This document shows, in pieces, positions 11,141 through 21,443 of a stretch of DNA of 64,000 nt. The position numbers were made by a program, and so were the translations under genes. Positions within the stretch are counted from its first letter, which is position 1. Each line of letters opens with the position of its first letter. The notes under the pieces were generated by a model. That model was not told where the DNA came from. It searched no databases and was given only the letters and a program-made list of their open reading frames with translations. The DNA comes from Eutreptiella sp. 'Long Island Sound 2002'. Its lineage: Eukaryota; Euglenozoa; Euglenophyceae; Eutreptiales; Eutreptiaceae. Location of the stretch: NCBI GenBank assembly GCA_964036045.1, contig OZ038380.1, forward strand, positions 126,561,471-126,625,470. The letters run 5' to 3'.

Positions 11141-12309
11141 CTATACCCCTCTCCCTTTAAGTCTAGCTACCAAGGAAGCAAGCCACAAGCAAGCAAGCAA
11201 GCAACAAGCAAGCACTGCTCCTTTCCATTTCGTCCATTGCTCCGCCTCATTGCTTTGGGCTCTACTCTACTCTACCCATCCTAAAGCCTATGTGGTGGCC
11301 TTGCCAAATCCACGTTTTGAGCCAAAAAATCACCGGTGGTGCCGTGGGCCGGGGCGCCAAGTTGGGAGGTGCCCTCCCAAAACTGCGCATTTTGTGCCCT
11401 AAAACAACCTTTTTTGGCCCAAAACGGTCCCGAAACCCACTCCAAACGGACAAACGAATGGAAACGCTTCAAACACTGCACGTGCACCTCAATTTCTCTA
11501 TGACAAGCAGCCCTTTGTTGCCCTCTGACTCCACGATTTTCCCAAGAAACGGCCCAAAAATGGCCAAAAATTGCTTGAATGTGCACTGTTTATGTCAAAC
11601 AGCCCCAAAACGGAGAATGGGCCATGTCTTGGGCTACGCGGCTCAAAACGGAACTCCGAGGGCACCAGGCCCACCCACAACCCCCCTTTTTTGTGGTTTC
11701 CAACCCTCAAAATCGCCCAACGAGACGCCCAGACCTCTATACCGGTGCTCCCTTGGTGGAGCCCAAGGGCCCCCGCACGGTGGGGGCCAACGGTGGGCCA
11801 CCAAGGTCCCCGGGCGGAAAAAATCAATTTTTGCAAAGTTGTTCCTAGACCTCTTCGGATGCTCACACAAGTGTTTTTAGCCCGTTTTGAGCCCGTGGTG
11901 ACGCACTTTGGTGCATGGAAAATGCCAAAATGCCTTGAAAATGGGCCGTTTTGGGGCCAAAAATGGGTCAAAAATGGGTCAAAAACACATTTTTCCAAAA
12001 GTGATCCTAGACGATTTGGGATGCTCAAATAAGTGTTTTGAGCCCATTTTGAGCCCGTGGGGACGCAGTTTGGCCTGTGGGAAATCGCAAAATGCCTAGA
12101 CAGGGGGCCATTTTGGGACCAAAAGTAGGTGAAAAATGGTCAAAAATGCACTTTTCCTAAAGTAATCCTTGACCGTGCACCGAGCCCATTTTCAGCCCGT
12201 TTCGACCGAGTCTAGCCCCTTCCGCCACACGTATGCGCCAAGTTGTGCCCTTGGCATGTACCTTAGAGCCGTATGGTTGAGCCACCCAGAGTTGGGGAGA
12301 GGGGTGTAG
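11141..12309 (+). mobile_element. TA-flanked ~1 kb element, unit A
   Basis: The unit begins CTATACCCCTCTCCC and ends GGGGAGAGGGGTGTAG, the inverted counterparts of each other. It is the most diverged plus-strand copy (CAAG repeats instead of CAA repeats near the left end). It contains the shared blocks: a CAAATCC-TTTTGAGCC motif near 11310, and the 162-bp repeat starting at 11858 and 12020. No transposase is seen, so it would be non-autonomous. Confidence 0.7.
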
Positions 12310-12318
12310 ATTAAAGGA

Positions 12319-12387
<69 letters not shown>
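12319..12387. repeat. (TA)n microsatellite
   Basis: A nearly pure TA tract separates units A and B. Confidence 0.95.
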
Positions 12388-13403
12388 CTACACCCCTCTC
12401 CCCTTAAATTTAGCTAACAAGCAACAAGCAACAAGCAACACGTCTCCGTGCCGTTTTGGCCATTGCTCCGTCCCTACGCCTCGGGCCTAACTCTACTTTA
12501 ACCATCCTAGAGCCTAGGTGGTGGCCTTGCCAAATCCAAGTTTTGAGCCAAAAACTCACCGGTGGCGGCCCGGGGCGGGGGCGCCAAGTCGGGAGGTGCC
12601 CTCCCAAATCTGTGCAGTTTTGGGCCAAAAACAGCCATTTTTCGCCCAAAACAGCCCTAGTAAGGGTGCAAAACAGCCAAACGAAGGCAAACGGCTGCTA
12701 CACTCCACGTGCGGCTTGACTTTCTCGTGACCAAGGGACCTTTGGTGCCCTCTAACTCCACGATATGTCCGAGAAACGGCCCAAAAAGGCGCCAAAAAGC
12801 CCCAAAAAATGCGCAATGTGCACCAGCACCCCGAAACCAAGAACGGGCCGAATCTTGGGCTACGTGGCTCAAAAACGAATTCCGAGGGCACCTAGTCCAC
12901 CCGCAACCCCCCACTTTTTATGGTTTCCAAGCCTCACACTCACCCCACGATCCACGTAGACCCCCGTACTAGTGGTCACTTGGTGCAGCCGGAGGGCCGG
13001 CCAGCCCACGCACAGTGGGGGCCAACGGTGGGTCCACCAGGGTCCTCAGGGCGAAAAAAATGATTTTTTCCAAAGTTCTTCCTAGACCACTTGGGATGCT
13101 CAAACAAGTGTTTTTAGGCCGTTTTGAGCCCGTGGCGACGCGTTTTAAGGCATGGAAAATCCCAAAATGCCTTGAAAATGGGCTGTTTTGGGACCCAGAA
13201 TGGGTCAAAAATGGGTCAAAAACGCATTTTTCCAAAAATGATCTCAGACCATTTGGGATGCTGAAACAAGTGTTTTTAGCCCGTTTTGAGCCCGTTTTGA
13301 CCGAGTTTAGCCCCTTCCACCACATGTATGCACCACGTTGTGCCCTACGCACGTACCTTAGAGGCGTATGGTGGAGCCACCTAGAGTTGGGAGAGGGGTG
13401 TAG
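12388..13403 (+). mobile_element. TA-flanked ~1 kb element, unit B
   Basis: The ends are CTACACCCCTCTCCC on the left and its exact reverse complement on the right (13389-13403), a 15-bp inverted repeat. The left end is followed by TTAAATTTAGCTAACAA and a short CAA-type tract. (TA)n flanks both sides. The unit contains an open frame of about 160 codons (13015-13497 when read into the TA tract) that spans the 162-bp repeat. Confidence 0.75.
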
Positions 13404-13409
13404 ATTGGA

Positions 13410-13410
<1 letters not shown>

Positions 13411-13477
<67 letters not shown>
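13411..13477. repeat. (TA)n microsatellite
   Basis: TA tract between units B and C. Confidence 0.95.
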
Positions 13478-13505
13478 CTACACCCCTCTCCCCTTAAATT
13501 TAGCT

Positions 13506-13539
<34 letters not shown>

Positions 13540-14663
13540 CTTCTCCGTGCCGTTTTGGCCATTGCTCCGTCCCAACGCTTCGGATCTTTTCCCCATGTGT
13601 CCATCTTGGAGCTTGGGTGGTGGCCTTGCCAAATCCGAGTTTTGAGCCAAAAAATCACCGGTGGCGGCCCGGGGCGGTGGCACCAAGTCGGGAGGTGCCC
13701 TCCCAAATCCTGCGCAGTTTTGAGCCAAAAACAGCCATTTTTCGCCCAAAACAGCCTAGTAAGGGTTCAAAACAGCCAAATGAAGGCAAAAGGCTACTAC
13801 ACTGCACGTGCGGCTTGATTTTCTTGTGACCAAGGGATTTTTGGTGCCCTCCAACTCCACGATATGTCCAAGAAACGGCCCAAAAAGGCGCCAAAAAGCC
13901 CCAAAAACTGCGCAATGTGCATCAGCACCCCGAAACCAAGAACGGGCCGTATCTTGGGCTACGTGGCTCAAAAACGAATTCCGAGGCTACCTAGTCCACC
14001 CGCAATCCCCCACTTTTTATGGTTTCCAAGCCTCAAAATCACCCAACGAGACATGTAGACCCCCGTACCAGTGGTCACTTGGTGCACCCGGAGGGCCGGC
14101 CAGCCCACGCACAGTGGGGGCCAACGGTGGGTCCACCAGGGTCCTCAGGGCGAAAAAAATGATTTTTTCCAAAGTTCTTCCTAGACCACTTGGGATGCTC
14201 AAACAAGTGTTTTTAGGCCGTTTTGAGCCTGTGGTGGCGCGTTTTGGGCCATGGAAAATCCCAAAATGCCTTGAAAATGGCCGTTTTGGGACCAACAATG
14301 GGTCAAAAATGGGTCCAAAACGCGTTTTTCCAAAAATGATCCTTGACCATTTATGATGCTCAAACAAGTGGTTTTAGCCCATTTTGAGCCCATGGCGACA
14401 GGTTTTGGCTCATGGAAAATCCCAGAATGCCTTGAAAATGGGCCATTTTGGGACCAAAAACGGGTCAAAAATGGGTCAAAAATGTGTTTTTCCAAAAGTG
14501 ATCCCGGACCATTTGGGATGCTCAAACAAGTGTTTTGAGCCCATTTTGAGTCCGTTTTGATAGAGTTTAGCCCCTTCCAACACATGTATGCACCACTTTG
14601 TGCCCTTCGGACGTACCTTAGAGCCGTGTGGTGGAGCCACCTAGAGTTGGGAGAGGGGTGTAG
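13478..14663 (+). mobile_element. TA-flanked ~1 kb element, unit C
   Basis: It has the same 15-bp inverted ends as unit B and a (CAA)11-type tract just inside the left end. It carries three starts of the internal 162-bp repeat (14194, 14355, 14517), one more than unit B, so the units differ mainly by repeat number. Confidence 0.75.
14194..14600 (+). repeat. 162-bp internal tandem repeat in unit C
   Basis: Marker GATGCTCAAACAAGTG recurs at 14194, 14355 and 14517, spacings of 161 and 162. The same period is found in unit A (11858, 12020) and in the minus-strand units D, E and F. 162 is 54 codons, and one frame stays open across it. Confidence 0.85.
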
Positions 14664-14669
14664 ATTGGA

Positions 14670-14670
<1 letters not shown>

Positions 14671-14767
<97 letters not shown>

Positions 14768-14782
14768 GTATATATATATATA

Positions 14783-14865
<83 letters not shown>

Positions 14866-14942
14866 ATGGGGTGTAGTAATAAATAGATAAATATATATAT
14901 ATATATATATATACATATATATATGTATGTATGTATATGTAT
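14671..14942. repeat. (TA)n with TG-interrupted stretches
   Basis: Long TA tract with TG and TATG variants, between unit C and FB1. Open frames of Ile/Tyr repeats here are artefacts. Confidence 0.95.
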
Positions 14943-15526
14943 GGCATAACGCGACTACGCCCCCCCCCCCCCGGGACCCCACCGGCCGGGGTTGGGTTGG
15001 GGATACGGACCCCCCCCCTATTTTTGGGTTAGGAAACGCAAAAAAATAGGTTTTACGGTGATTGGAGACGGTGGTGGGTTGCTATGACACTTCAAAGTTG
15101 CTAAAAATAGGTAGTTCTTACCGAGTGACATCATCCCCCAAAATAGCCCCAAAGTCCTAAAAATAGCCCTCTCTACGTAACAAAAACCACCAACACCCCA
15201 AACCATTGCCGTTAATGCCTTCCATGGGATCCATTCATCACCCTTTTGCCTCACTAGGGGCAAGAGAAGGGCCACCTTCACCCTATCATACCATTTTTGG
15301 GGCCAACCTTGCATATTTGAGGCTATTTTGGGGGATGATGTCACTCGGTAAGAACTGCCTATTTTTAGCACTTTTGAAGTGTCATAGCGCCTCGCCACCG
15401 TCTCCGATCACTCTAATTCCTATTTTTTTGAACTTCTCGACCCCAAAATAGGGGGGGGAGGTCCTTGGTCCCAACCAAAGCCTCCCCGGTGGGGCCCTAG
15501 GGGGGGGGGCGTAGTCGCGTTATGCC
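14943..15526. mobile_element. Foldback element FB1
   Basis: The element is 584 bp. The left end reads GGCATAACGCGACTACGCC and the right end is its exact reverse complement. The inverted arms extend about 220-250 bp each: poly-C, then CCTATTTTTGGGT, then GATTGGAGACGGTGGTGGG, then ACCGAGTGACATCATCCCCC on the left, all mirrored on the right. A central part of roughly 120 bp is unpaired. No coding sequence. TA tracts flank both sides. Its centre is in the opposite orientation to that of FB3 and FB4. Confidence 0.85.
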
Positions 15527-15563
<37 letters not shown>

Positions 15564-15603
15564 GGCCCCATATGGATATATATATATATATATATATATA
15601 TGA
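15527..15603. repeat. (TA)n tract with an embedded palindrome
   Basis: The TA tract contains ATATGGGGCCCCATAT at 15558-15573, a perfect 16-bp palindrome. Its TATGG and CCATA halves resemble foldback tips. Confidence 0.8.
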
Positions 15604-16154
15604 TATATGAGAGTTCTGCCCCCCCCCCCCCTTTGTCTGCCCCCCCCCCTGGTCCTCCCCGAACTGCCCCAAACCCACACACAAGGCGGTGCACACAAAA
15701 GGCGGTCTGTAGCAGTGCAGGAGTCTTGTTATTTAAGGGGGGTGCGTGGGCTGGCCCACGCGTCGAGCGCAGCGAGCCGTATGCATAGTAGGACCGGCGG
15801 TGCACACACAAGGCGGTGCACACACAAGGCGGTGCACACAAAAGGCGGTCTGTAGCGTTGCAGGAGTCTTGTTATTTCAGGGGCGTGCGTGGGCTGGCCC
15901 ACGCGTCGAGCGCAGCGAGCCGTATGCATAGTAGGACCGGCGGTGCACACACAAGGCGGTGCACACACAAGGCGGTGCACACAAAAGGCGGTCTGTAGCA
16001 GTGTAGGAGTCTTGTTATTTAAGCGGGGTGCGGGGGCTGGCCCCCGCGTCGAGCGCAGCGAGCCGTCTGTCGAGCGAAGCGAGCCGTAGCGAGGCATCCC
16101 CTATACCCCTAGGGGGGGGGGGGGCAGATAGAGGGGGGGGCAGAGCTCTCATAA

Positions 16155-16157
<3 letters not shown>
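15604..16157. mobile_element. Foldback-like element FB2 with tandem-repeat core
   Basis: The left arm TATGAGAGTTCTGCCCC plus a TGTCTGCCCCC block mirrors the right arm (GGGGGCAGATAG, then GGGGCAGAGCTCTCATAAGCC). The arms are short, about 45 bp. The core is a 143-bp tandem array rather than the spacer seen in FB1, FB3 and FB4. The right tip ends in GGCTTA when read inwards, close to the GGCATAA of the other elements. Confidence 0.6.
15672..16080 (+). repeat. 143-bp tandem repeat, about 2.7 units
   Basis: The marker GGCGGTCTGTAGC occurs at 15701, 15844 and 15987, two spacings of exactly 143. Each unit contains two or three copies of a 16-18 bp subrepeat (GGCGGTGCACACACAA) and one GTCGAGCGCAGCGAGCCG. 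A variant GTCGAGCGAAGCGAGCCG closes the array. There is no spacer diversity, so it is not a CRISPR array. Confidence 0.9.

Positions 16158-16194
<37 letters not shown>
16158..16194. repeat. (TA)n microsatellite
   Basis: Short TA tract between FB2 and FB3. Confidence 0.9.
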
Positions 16195-16785
16195 GGCATA
16201 ATAGGACGGTGCCCCCCCCCACCCCCACCCGGGCCCCACCCGCCGGGGTTTGGTTGGGACCAAGGACCCCCCCCCAATTGTTGGGTCGAGAAGTTCAAAA
16301 AAAAAAGGAATTAGCATGATTGGAGACGGTGGTGGGTCGCTATGACCCTTCAAAGTTGCAAAAAATAGGTATTTCATTTTGAGTGACATCATCTCCCGAA
16401 ATAGCCTCAAATATGCAAGGTTGGCCCGAAAAATGGTATGAAGGGGTACATGTTGCCCTTCTCCTGCCCCTAGTGAGGCAAAAGGGTGATGAATGGATCC
16501 CATGGAAGGCATTAACGGCAATGGTTTGGGATGTTGGTGGTTGTGGTAAGCAGAGAGGGCTATTTTTAGGATTTTGGGCTATTTTTGGGGATGATGTCAC
16601 TCGGTAAGAAACCCCTATTTTTAGCTACTTTGAAGTGTCATGGCGGGTCACCACCGTCTCCAATCACTCTAATACCTATTTTTTTGAGCTCTCGACCCCA
16701 AAACAGGGGGGGGGGGGTCCTTGTCCCCAATCCAACCCTCCCCGGTGGGGCCCTGGGGGGGGGGGGAGCACCGTCCTATTGTGCC
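16195..16785. mobile_element. Foldback element FB3
   Basis: The element is 591 bp. The left tip is GGCATAATAGGACGGTGCC. The right tip is its reverse complement with one mismatch (GGCAC for GGCAT). The arms carry the same GATTGGAGACGGTGGTGGG and GAGTGACATCATC blocks as FB1. The central segment (CAAATATGCAAGGTTGG through AACGGCAATGG) matches FB4 directly and FB1 in inverted orientation. No gene. Confidence 0.85.
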
Positions 16786-17005
<220 letters not shown>

Positions 17006-17595
17006 GGCATAAGTGGTCAACGCCCCCCCCCCCCCCCACCCGGGCCCCACCCGCCGGGGTTGGGTTGGGACCAAGGACCTCCCCCCCCTATTTTTGGGTC
17101 GAGAAGTTCAAAAAAAATAGAAATTAGGGTGATTGGAGACGGTGGTGGGTCGCTATGACCCTTCAAAGTTGCAAAAAATAGGTATTTCTTACCGAGTGAC
17201 ATCATCCCCCAAAATAGCCTCAAATATGCAAGGTTGGCCCAAAAAATGGTATGATAGGGTACAGGTGGCCCTTTTCCTGCCCCTAGTGAGGCAAAAGGGT
17301 TATGCATGGATCCCATGGAAGGCATTAACGGCAATGGTTTGGGGTGTTGGTGGTTTTTGTTACGCATAGAGGGCTATTTTTAGGATTTTGGGCTGTCTTT
17401 GGGGATGATGTCACTCGGTAAGAAACACCTATTTTTAGCTACTTTGAAGTGGCATAGCGGCCCACCACCGTCTCCAATCACTCTAATTCCTATTTTTTTG
17501 AACTTCTCGACCCCAAAATAGGGGGGGGAGGTCCTTGGCCCCAACCCAACCCTCCGCGGTGGGGCCCGGGTGGGGGGGGGGGCGTTGACCACTTT

Positions 17596-17599
<4 letters not shown>
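17006..17599. mobile_element. Foldback element FB4
   Basis: The element is 594 bp. The left tip GGCATAAGTGGTCAACGCC is mirrored at the right end with one mismatch. The arms and centre are like FB3. This is the third element with an outer tip shared by its own two ends but not by the other elements. Confidence 0.85.
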
Positions 17600-17639
<40 letters not shown>

Positions 17640-17692
17640 GTATAAGTATGTATATATATATATATATATATATCTGTATGTATGTATGTGTA
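17600..17692. repeat. (TA)n with TATG variants
   Basis: TA tract right of FB4, grading into TATG repeats. Confidence 0.9.
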
Positions 17693-17763
17693 TGGCGGAG
17701 GATTCCCGACTGCCCCATGCTATACCTACATTTTTGCGCGCCCTCCGGCAATGAACCCTGGAG

Positions 17764-18141
17764 ATGTGGGAATGGTGCCTCCACATCACGACCACCCCGA
17801 TCGCTAGGGTGGTAGGGAAGGTGGGGGATGATATTCTCGATAAGGGCCTCGGGCCCATAGGCAATTTTCCCCCCCTACAAGATTCTTGGGACTCAGTTGC
17901 GCCGGATTTTTGCAAGGAAGGGCTACAGACCTTTTGTGTCCAGGACGAGTGGGAGGATCGGGACAGGGTGGTGAAGTGGGCATCCCGATGGGTGTCACGG
18001 CAAGTGGAGCGTGTGGTGTCCGCACCGCGGCGGGGTGCCGACCGACCCCCTTCCCCCGACCTGCTACCCGTTGGTGATACCGAAGTCATATCAGAAGGTT
18101 TCTCTCATTGTGAGCTGTGTGAAGCAAAACAGACGGGGTAG
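17764..18141 (+). CDS. Hypothetical ORF, 125 aa
   Basis: This frame begins MWEWCLHITTTPIARVVGKV and ends with HCELCEAKQTG. It includes a charged segment (QDEWEDRDRVVKWASRW). Its composition is less GC-extreme than the surrounding elements. I recognise no family and find no second copy in the window. It could be a fragment of an unrepresented element or a host exon. The sequence from 18142 to 18348 has two long C-runs and no gene. Confidence 0.25.
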   Translation: MWEWCLHITTTPIARVVGKVGDDILDKGLGPIGNFPPLQDSWDSVAPDFCKEGLQTFCVQDEWEDRDRVVKWASRWVSRQVERVVSAPRRGADRPPSPDLLPVGDTEVISEGFSHCELCEAKQTG

Positions 18142-18379
18142 TGCAAAACCACCGGCGTTCAACTTGGAGTCCTCGGAGGACGTGGCGCCTGCCCTCTCGC
18201 TCATACCACCTGAGGAGCCCCCCCCCCCCCCTATGTGCGGTTCACATTGGCATTCACATTCAGGATTGAATTTTGGTCTTTTCGCAAGCCCCCCCCCCCC
18301 CGGGCCCATGGGATTTTTCGGTTCAGACCAGGTCCGTGAATGCCCACACTAGAGCTGGAGAACCTCCCCTTCGAATGGA

Positions 18380-19250
18380 AGTATAGCCCCTACTGTTGCC
18401 AACCGGACATGGCGATCAAAACCATGCGCATGGCGTCGAGAGGGCAGAGGGAGGTGTGGCCGGGCGCAGAGAACCTGCTGGCGACGGCCCGGGCGGCATA
18501 GGTGAAGCAGCCGGACGACAACTTCACAGACTGCGGCGTGCGCATGCTCATGTCCACCGTGGGTACCCTCCTCCGGGTGCCGAGGCCGGACCACCTCCTG
18601 TCTGCGTTGGACAGGCGGTGAGTGGCGGCGGTGGCCCTTTACAGGGATATGAGGCCCATCGCCCGTCCGCCCTCACTCGCGGAGTTGCGCGCCGCGGTTC
18701 TGGATGCCCTTCCGGCGCCCCGCACTCCTCAGATGGTGGCGGACTCCAACACTACCAGTTTCCCCATGTCCGCCTGGCCCACTGCGTGAGTGGGTGGCAA
18801 GTCCTCCACGTGCAGCCACCGCCGGGCACTCTCCTCCCACGGCTAACGGGTGTACTGGCGCTGTTGCTGCATCGCGCCCTTCACGTGCTGCAGGGAGACC
18901 GTCACAACCATGGACATTCCTCCCTCCGCCGCAGCCATACATAGAAGGGCGTGCCGCAGCCGCGCCACGGGCAATCCCACCTGGGGCGGGAGCGGGGTAT
19001 TGGGCCTGTGTAGGGGTGGACAAGGGGGGCTTGGAATGGATTATCGTCACCGCGAGCAAGCTCAGGAGGCAGCAGTCGAGGGGCCCAACCTGCTGTGGAA
19101 TTCTTAGGGAGTGTCTCCGGTCCCTGGGCACCGTGTGCAGGGCGTACACGTGCACGCCCGGGGAAATTCCGCAAGTGCCGGCTGTGTTCGTGGAGGTGAT
19201 GCAGCCGCCCTGAGTCCCGGGGCAGGACGTGTGGCCCGTGGCCCCGAGCA
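18380..19250 (+). pseudogene. LINE-B copy 3 cysteine-protease segment
   Basis: The frame reads QPDMAIKTMRMASRG, then NFTDCGVRMLMSTVGTLLRV, matching the active-site region of the Ulp1-like protease of copies 1 and 2 (NTKDCGV, with the nucleophile in DCG). In-frame stops lie at 18499-18501 (TAG where copy 2 has CAG) and 18619-18621 (TGA where the other copies have TGG). The His/Asp part of the triad would lie left of 18380 and is not recognisable. Non-functional relic. Confidence 0.65.
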
Positions 19251-20360
19251 ACATGTGGCCGGCTGAGCACGCGGCTGGCATGTGTAGGGCGTTGCAGGGG
19301 CAAGCGGCGGCCCTTCCCAAGGCGCCAGCGGCGCAGTCGTCCAGCAACCGGCCCGCGGCCTCCCTGGCATTGCCGCACGGTGGGTCGCGGGCATGTTGCT
19401 GGGTCATCGTGGCGCTAGAGCCCCACTCCTCAGCGCTGCGTATGTACGATCGTGGAGAGAATGCGGCGCTCAGGGTGTGCTCTGCCGGCTTGGAACCCCT
19501 ACACCTCGGTGCCCCGAGCAGCGACGGGGGCACGGCGCTGTACCTCCAGGGAACCGTGGTGGGCTCGGCAGCGGTCCGGTTCCGAAGGCAGTACGGAGGA
19601 GATGCCTTCCGCCTAGTCTCGGCGGAGAACATGGCGCCGTGGTCCAGGCGTTCTCCACGTCCCGGTGGAAGATTGAGGGCGACCGGGAGAAGTTTGTCGA
19701 TACGTGGCGCCGCTGGGTTGAGGAGCAGTTTCCCGTGGGCGCGATGCTGCAACTGCCGCAGCCACCTAGTGTGCCGCAGGTTTGGCCAGCCGCCCTTGCG
19801 GTTGCTGTGGCGAAAGCGATCCCGAAATCGGCACCGAAGCCGCCCCCCAAGAAGGGCCTCCCCCAACAGTATGGCAGCTACTCCAACATGAGGGTAGTGC
19901 TGGGGCACTTCATGGGGAGTTGGCAACGGAGCAGCGTGGGTCGAAGGAGCTCAACGTCTGCCTCTGGTCTAAACTGGAGGGGGTGGGCCATTGCACATGG
20001 CGGGCCGGCAAACACTTGAGGCCCAGCCGCCTTCACCCTAGGGACCTCTTGGACCACCTGGCGAAAGATCATGTATCCCACCCGGCTCAGCATGAGCAGG
20101 CGGAGGCCATGATCAAGGGCGTTATGCTTGGAGGACTGGCGGGGCCCTTCGCAGTGGCCCAAGCTGGATCGAAGGCGCTCGCGTTACCCGCGGGAGTCCA
20201 TCCCTCGGGGACACACAAGGCATCGTCGTTGGCGACGCCGAGTGGGGCTCGCGGGTCTGCAGCGGTGTCTTTGATGGGGGGTACGGGAGCAGGCACGGGT
20301 GCGACTCGCGTTGGAGCCGCGCGGTCAACCGCGGTGTCCCGTGGAGCGCGCCCGGCGACG
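19251..20360 (+). pseudogene. LINE-B copy 3 region between protease and APE
   Basis: Several frames together match the pre-APE region of copies 1 and 2: WVEEQFPVGAMLQLPQPPSVP near 19720, then CTWRAGKH and LHPRDLLDHLAKDH near 20000-20075, the C2H2-like part. The match then runs to an Ala/Ser-rich linker ending about 20360. Frame changes are frequent. The similarity stops where the inverted RT segment begins. Confidence 0.55.
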
Positions 20361-21443
20361 ACCTCCGCCGTATCCGACGGGTATGGCGCCGCATACGGTA
20401 CGATGCCGCCTACCACCGCCGCCATCACTTCATGGGGCACGGATGCCGGTCCAGTGTGTTCTTGCACCAGCCCAGCAGAGCGGCGCAGCGGAGTACATGC
20501 TTTTCCTTCATGGATGCCATCCCCCGCGGATCAAGGCGTAGGCGCAGGTATGGTACCGTGCCTTAGGCCTCCAGGCAAACCCACGGAGCTCCCGCATTGT
20601 TAGGGTTCAAGCACACCATGATCGAGGGGATGCGAGCGGTGGTGGCGTACGCACACTTGCCGACGTTGAGGGACATGCCCATGTCCGCCAAGTACTCCGC
20701 GATCGCCGTTGCATACTCCAAGAATTGCGGCACGGAGTGCGCTACCAGCAAGAGGTCGTCGCCATACCCTTGTACCAGGGGTGGCACAGCGTGGCTAGGA
20801 TCCCCTTGGGCTTTGCGGGCAAGGCTTCGCAAGAGGGGTTCCAGGAGGAGGAGGTCGAGCACGGCGCTTTCCGCACTGCCTTGCCTCAGGCCCCGGTGCA
20901 CATCAATGCTCGGCGTGGGCCCATGCGCGGTGACAATGCGCACTCTGGAGCCGCATCTAAGGGTATGGAAGAGCTTGATGAGCTCCTCCGGGACCCCCAT
21001 GTGGCGCAGGAGAAGTGCCAGTGCCCCATGCGGGGCTGTGTCGAAAGCCTTGGAGACATCAAAGGCCAGGACATGATTCTCCCTCTGCCCTCGCTGCAGC
21101 CTGCGCTGGGCCGGAAACACCGGAGCCGCCGCCGTGGAGCCCGGCATGGCTCCAAATTGCCTGTCCGCAGCCAATCCCTTACGAGCCAGGAGTGTTGTGA
21201 ACCTCCTCATGAGGGGGGTCATTAGCATTCTCATCTCCTGCTGCCTCAATGCTATAGGCTTGTACGCATCCAAGTCCCCTGTGGCCGTGCCCTTGGGCAT
21301 CAGCCAAATGATGGCGTCATGCCCAAACTCTGGGACTTCCGCACCACGGAGGATGGCCCTGTAAGCGTGTACCAGGAGCCCATGCACCGGCTTAGGCAGC
21401 TCCGCAATAAGGGCGGCTGTGACCCTATTGGCAGAGGTGGTGG
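20361..21443 (-). pseudogene. LINE-B copy 3 reverse transcriptase, inverted
   Basis: The minus strand encodes an RT with motif A FDVSKAFDTAPHG (near 21040-21070), motif B HRGLRQGSAES (near 20880-20910) and catalytic YGDD at 20755-20766. Copies 1 and 2 have YCDD at this place. Similarity starts at ANRVTAALIAELPKPV (about 21440) and ends at DTAEV (about 20360). The element to left and right is on the plus strand, so this block has been turned around inside the copy. The open frame 20563-21510 runs past the breakpoint into antisense sequence. Confidence 0.75.

Noticed and set aside
12456-12730. Short recurring frame ([15 protein letters not shown]...) in the ~1 kb units
   Set aside because: It is open in overlapping frames and both strands. 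Recurrence follows from copies of the same DNA.
15672-16080. CRISPR-like regular repeats
   Set aside because: The 143-bp units are uniform tandem repeats without unique spacers, inside a eukaryotic element.
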